NCBI GenBank assembly: GCA_016868855.1
Contig: VGFP01000002.1
Span: 62,001 to 126,000 of the forward strand
Reading direction: 5' to 3'
DNA: 64,000 bases
Source: Bacteroidota bacterium
Lineage (GTDB): Bacteria; Bacteroidota; Bacteroidia; Chitinophagales; Chitinophagaceae
Part shown: positions 63,079 through 64,000 of the stretch, piece after piece
Numbering within the stretch: position 1 is the first letter of the stretch
Layout of the letters: every line of letters begins with the position of its first letter
Notes under the pieces: model-generated
What the model was told of the DNA's origin: nothing
Databases searched by the model: none
What the model saw: only the letters and a program-made list of their open reading frames with translations
Translations under genes and position numbers: made by a program

Positions 63079-63777
63079 TTTTCCGATTGCAAACAGAGTG
63101 GGCTGTTTGGGTATTTCCAGTGTTGATTTTTTCCAGTCCATTACTGTTTTTGTTTTGATCCATTCTTCTTTTGATGTGATATGGTATCCAATGCATATGG
63201 CCGTACTGTCATGCAAGTGTTTCAGCAAAGATTGAAACAGTTGATTGTTTCTGTATGGTGTTTCAATGAAAAGTTGGGTTGCATGTTCTTTGATTGACCT
63301 GGCCTCTAATAATTTGATTTGTTTTGCTCGTTCCGGTTCCTGGATGGGAAGGTAACCATGAAAAGCAAATGACTGTCCATCGAAGCCGCTGGCCATCAAC
63401 GTCAGCAAAATGCTGCTTGGCCCAACAAGAGGTTTTACAGCAATATTATGTTTTTGTGCAACGGATACTAGCACCTGTCCGGGATCTGCAATACCCGGAC
63501 AACCAGATTCACTTGCTATACCGATGGTTTTACCTTCTTGAAGTGCTTTTGTGAAAACAGAAATCAGTGCATCCTCTTTTTTCTCCATTTCATGCCATTC
63601 TTTTGCATCAATATCAAATTGCTTATCTACTTGTTTGAATGCCCTTCTCGCTGTTCTAATATTTTCTACAAAAAAAACTTCACATGCATTGATATGCGCT
63701 GAAACATAAGCTGGCAGGGCGTCGTAACCGTCCTCTGCAATGTTGATGGGAATCAGTATAACCTTTGCCTTGTTCAT
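63073..63777 (-). CDS. RsmI-like SAM-dependent methyltransferase
   Basis: Tetrapyrrole-methylase fold, 234 residues. Motifs include GIASESGCPGIADPGQ (RsmI has a similar SDAGTPLINDPG), PLVGPSSILLTLMASGF and FIETPYRNNQLFQSLL. It lacks the RsmI C-terminal extension and starts VILIPINIAEDGYDALP, not the RsmI VPTPIGNL, so it is a distinct Bacteroidota branch; an RNA or other substrate is possible. Its 5' end overlaps the upstream EI24-like gene by 4 bases (ATGA), and its 3' end overlaps the M28 peptidase end by 6 bases. Confidence 0.88.
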   Translation of the reverse strand: MNKAKVILIPINIAEDGYDALPAYVSAHINACEVFFVENIRTARRAFKQVDKQFDIDAKEWHEMEKKEDALISVFTKALQEGKTIGIASESGCPGIADPGQVLVSVAQKHNIAVKPLVGPSSILLTLMASGFDGQSFAFHGYLPIQEPERAKQIKLLEARSIKEHATQLFIETPYRNNQLFQSLLKHLHDSTAICIGYHITSKEEWIKTKTVMDWKKSTLEIPKQPTLFAIGKL

Positions 63778-64000
63778 GTCCGTTTTGTTTTTACTTCATG
63801 CATGGTAATGGTTGCAGCAATGACTGCATAAGAAGGGGCAAAAATCCATCCAACAAATATGAAGCAATGCATCAGGTAAAATACCATTCCATTACTAATG
63901 GCGAGTCCCCTGTGCCGATTGATAAATGTGGAGCTGTTAAAATTGCTTGTATTGAATTTATCAAAAGAATAATTCAACATGGAGAATCCGTAAAAATAGC
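63774..64000 (-). CDS. EI24/CysZ-like membrane protein (5' truncated)
   Basis: Only the C-terminal 74 codons are in the window; the frame is open to the edge, so the ATG at 63980 is internal. The visible part reads YFYGFSMLNYSFDKFN, then NRHRGLAISNGMVFYLMH, a hydrophobic stretch, then GWIFAPSYAVIAATITMHE. The short-helix pattern and the GL-x-I-x-NG and APSYAV-x-AAT features match my memory of EI24/CysZ-type proteins of Bacteroidota. In this copy polar residues (NTSNFNSSTF) replace the charged ones usually seen. It overlaps the RsmI-like gene by 4 bases. Confidence 0.7.
   Translation of the reverse strand, partial: YFYGFSMLNYSFDKFNTSNFNSSTFINRHRGLAISNGMVFYLMHCFIFVGWIFAPSYAVIAATITMHEVKTKRT

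Noticed and set aside
1-64000. Mobile elements, prophage, CRISPR arrays or defence systems
   Set aside because: No transposase, integrase, regularly spaced repeat-spacer array, restriction or toxin genes were seen. The only repeats are the heptamer arrays near uxaA.

Overview
The window looks like chromosome of a Bacteroidota bacterium, probably Chitinophagaceae or a close relative; this placement is inferred from gene families, not from a search. Supporting signs are a SusC/SusD pair, gliding and type IX secretion (T9SS) genes (gldD, gldE, gldF, gldG, gldJ, porT, porU, porV), an N-succinyl/N-acetyl-ornithine type arginine operon, a MurF-alanine racemase fusion, BshA, a bacterial GGGP synthase, TAnnTTTG promoter boxes and a general lack of Shine-Dalgarno sequences. 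I see no phage, transposase, integrase, CRISPR array or rRNA; the only RNA gene found is one tRNA-Ser(GGA).

Layout: 1-5.7 kb is a SusCD uptake locus (susC cut by the window edge, susD, a third lipoprotein), closed by a perfect hairpin. 5.8-8.8 kb (minus) holds HU, a TPR protein, a 31-aa basic ribosomal-type protein and RNase G. 8.9-11.9 kb (plus) is mutY-gldE-gldD. 11.9-20.2 kb (minus) is an arginine operon, GNAT-argG-argC-argD-argF'-argB-argE-argH, preceded by a possible leader peptide with Arg codons at its end. 20.5-29.1 kb carries GGGP synthase, B12-dependent ribonucleotide reductase, acpP-fabF-rnc, methylmalonyl-CoA epimerase and an IscA-type protein.

29.1-38.1 kb has a T9SS cargo protein whose sorting domain is frameshifted, then gldF-gldG, terC, murF-alr and lspA. 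38.1-43.9 kb (minus) has a frameshifted comM and the run ubiE-porT-pyrC-mutS-like. 43.9-47.9 kb (plus) has engB, a polysaccharide deacetylase, tatD, tRNA-Ser and an altronate dehydratase gene holding an in-frame array of 7-bp repeats. 47.9-52.5 kb (minus) has fbaA, a DUF983 protein, murF and gldJ. 52.6-60.5 kb (plus) has porU-porV, ispF, dut, a DUF4292 lipoprotein and an EnvC-like protein. The end has bshA, an M28 peptidase, an RsmI-like methylase and the tail of an EI24/CysZ-like membrane protein.

Much of the window serves the envelope: T9SS parts that export and cut cargo, gliding proteins, peptidoglycan precursor enzymes, lipoprotein signal peptidase and a possible ether-lipid enzyme. The rest is mainly biosynthesis and housekeeping. 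I found no clearly new multi-gene system. The best leads are the putative arginine attenuator, the period-7 repeat inside uxaA, the two single-base homopolymer frameshifts, and promoter boxes so close to start codons that some mRNAs may be leaderless.
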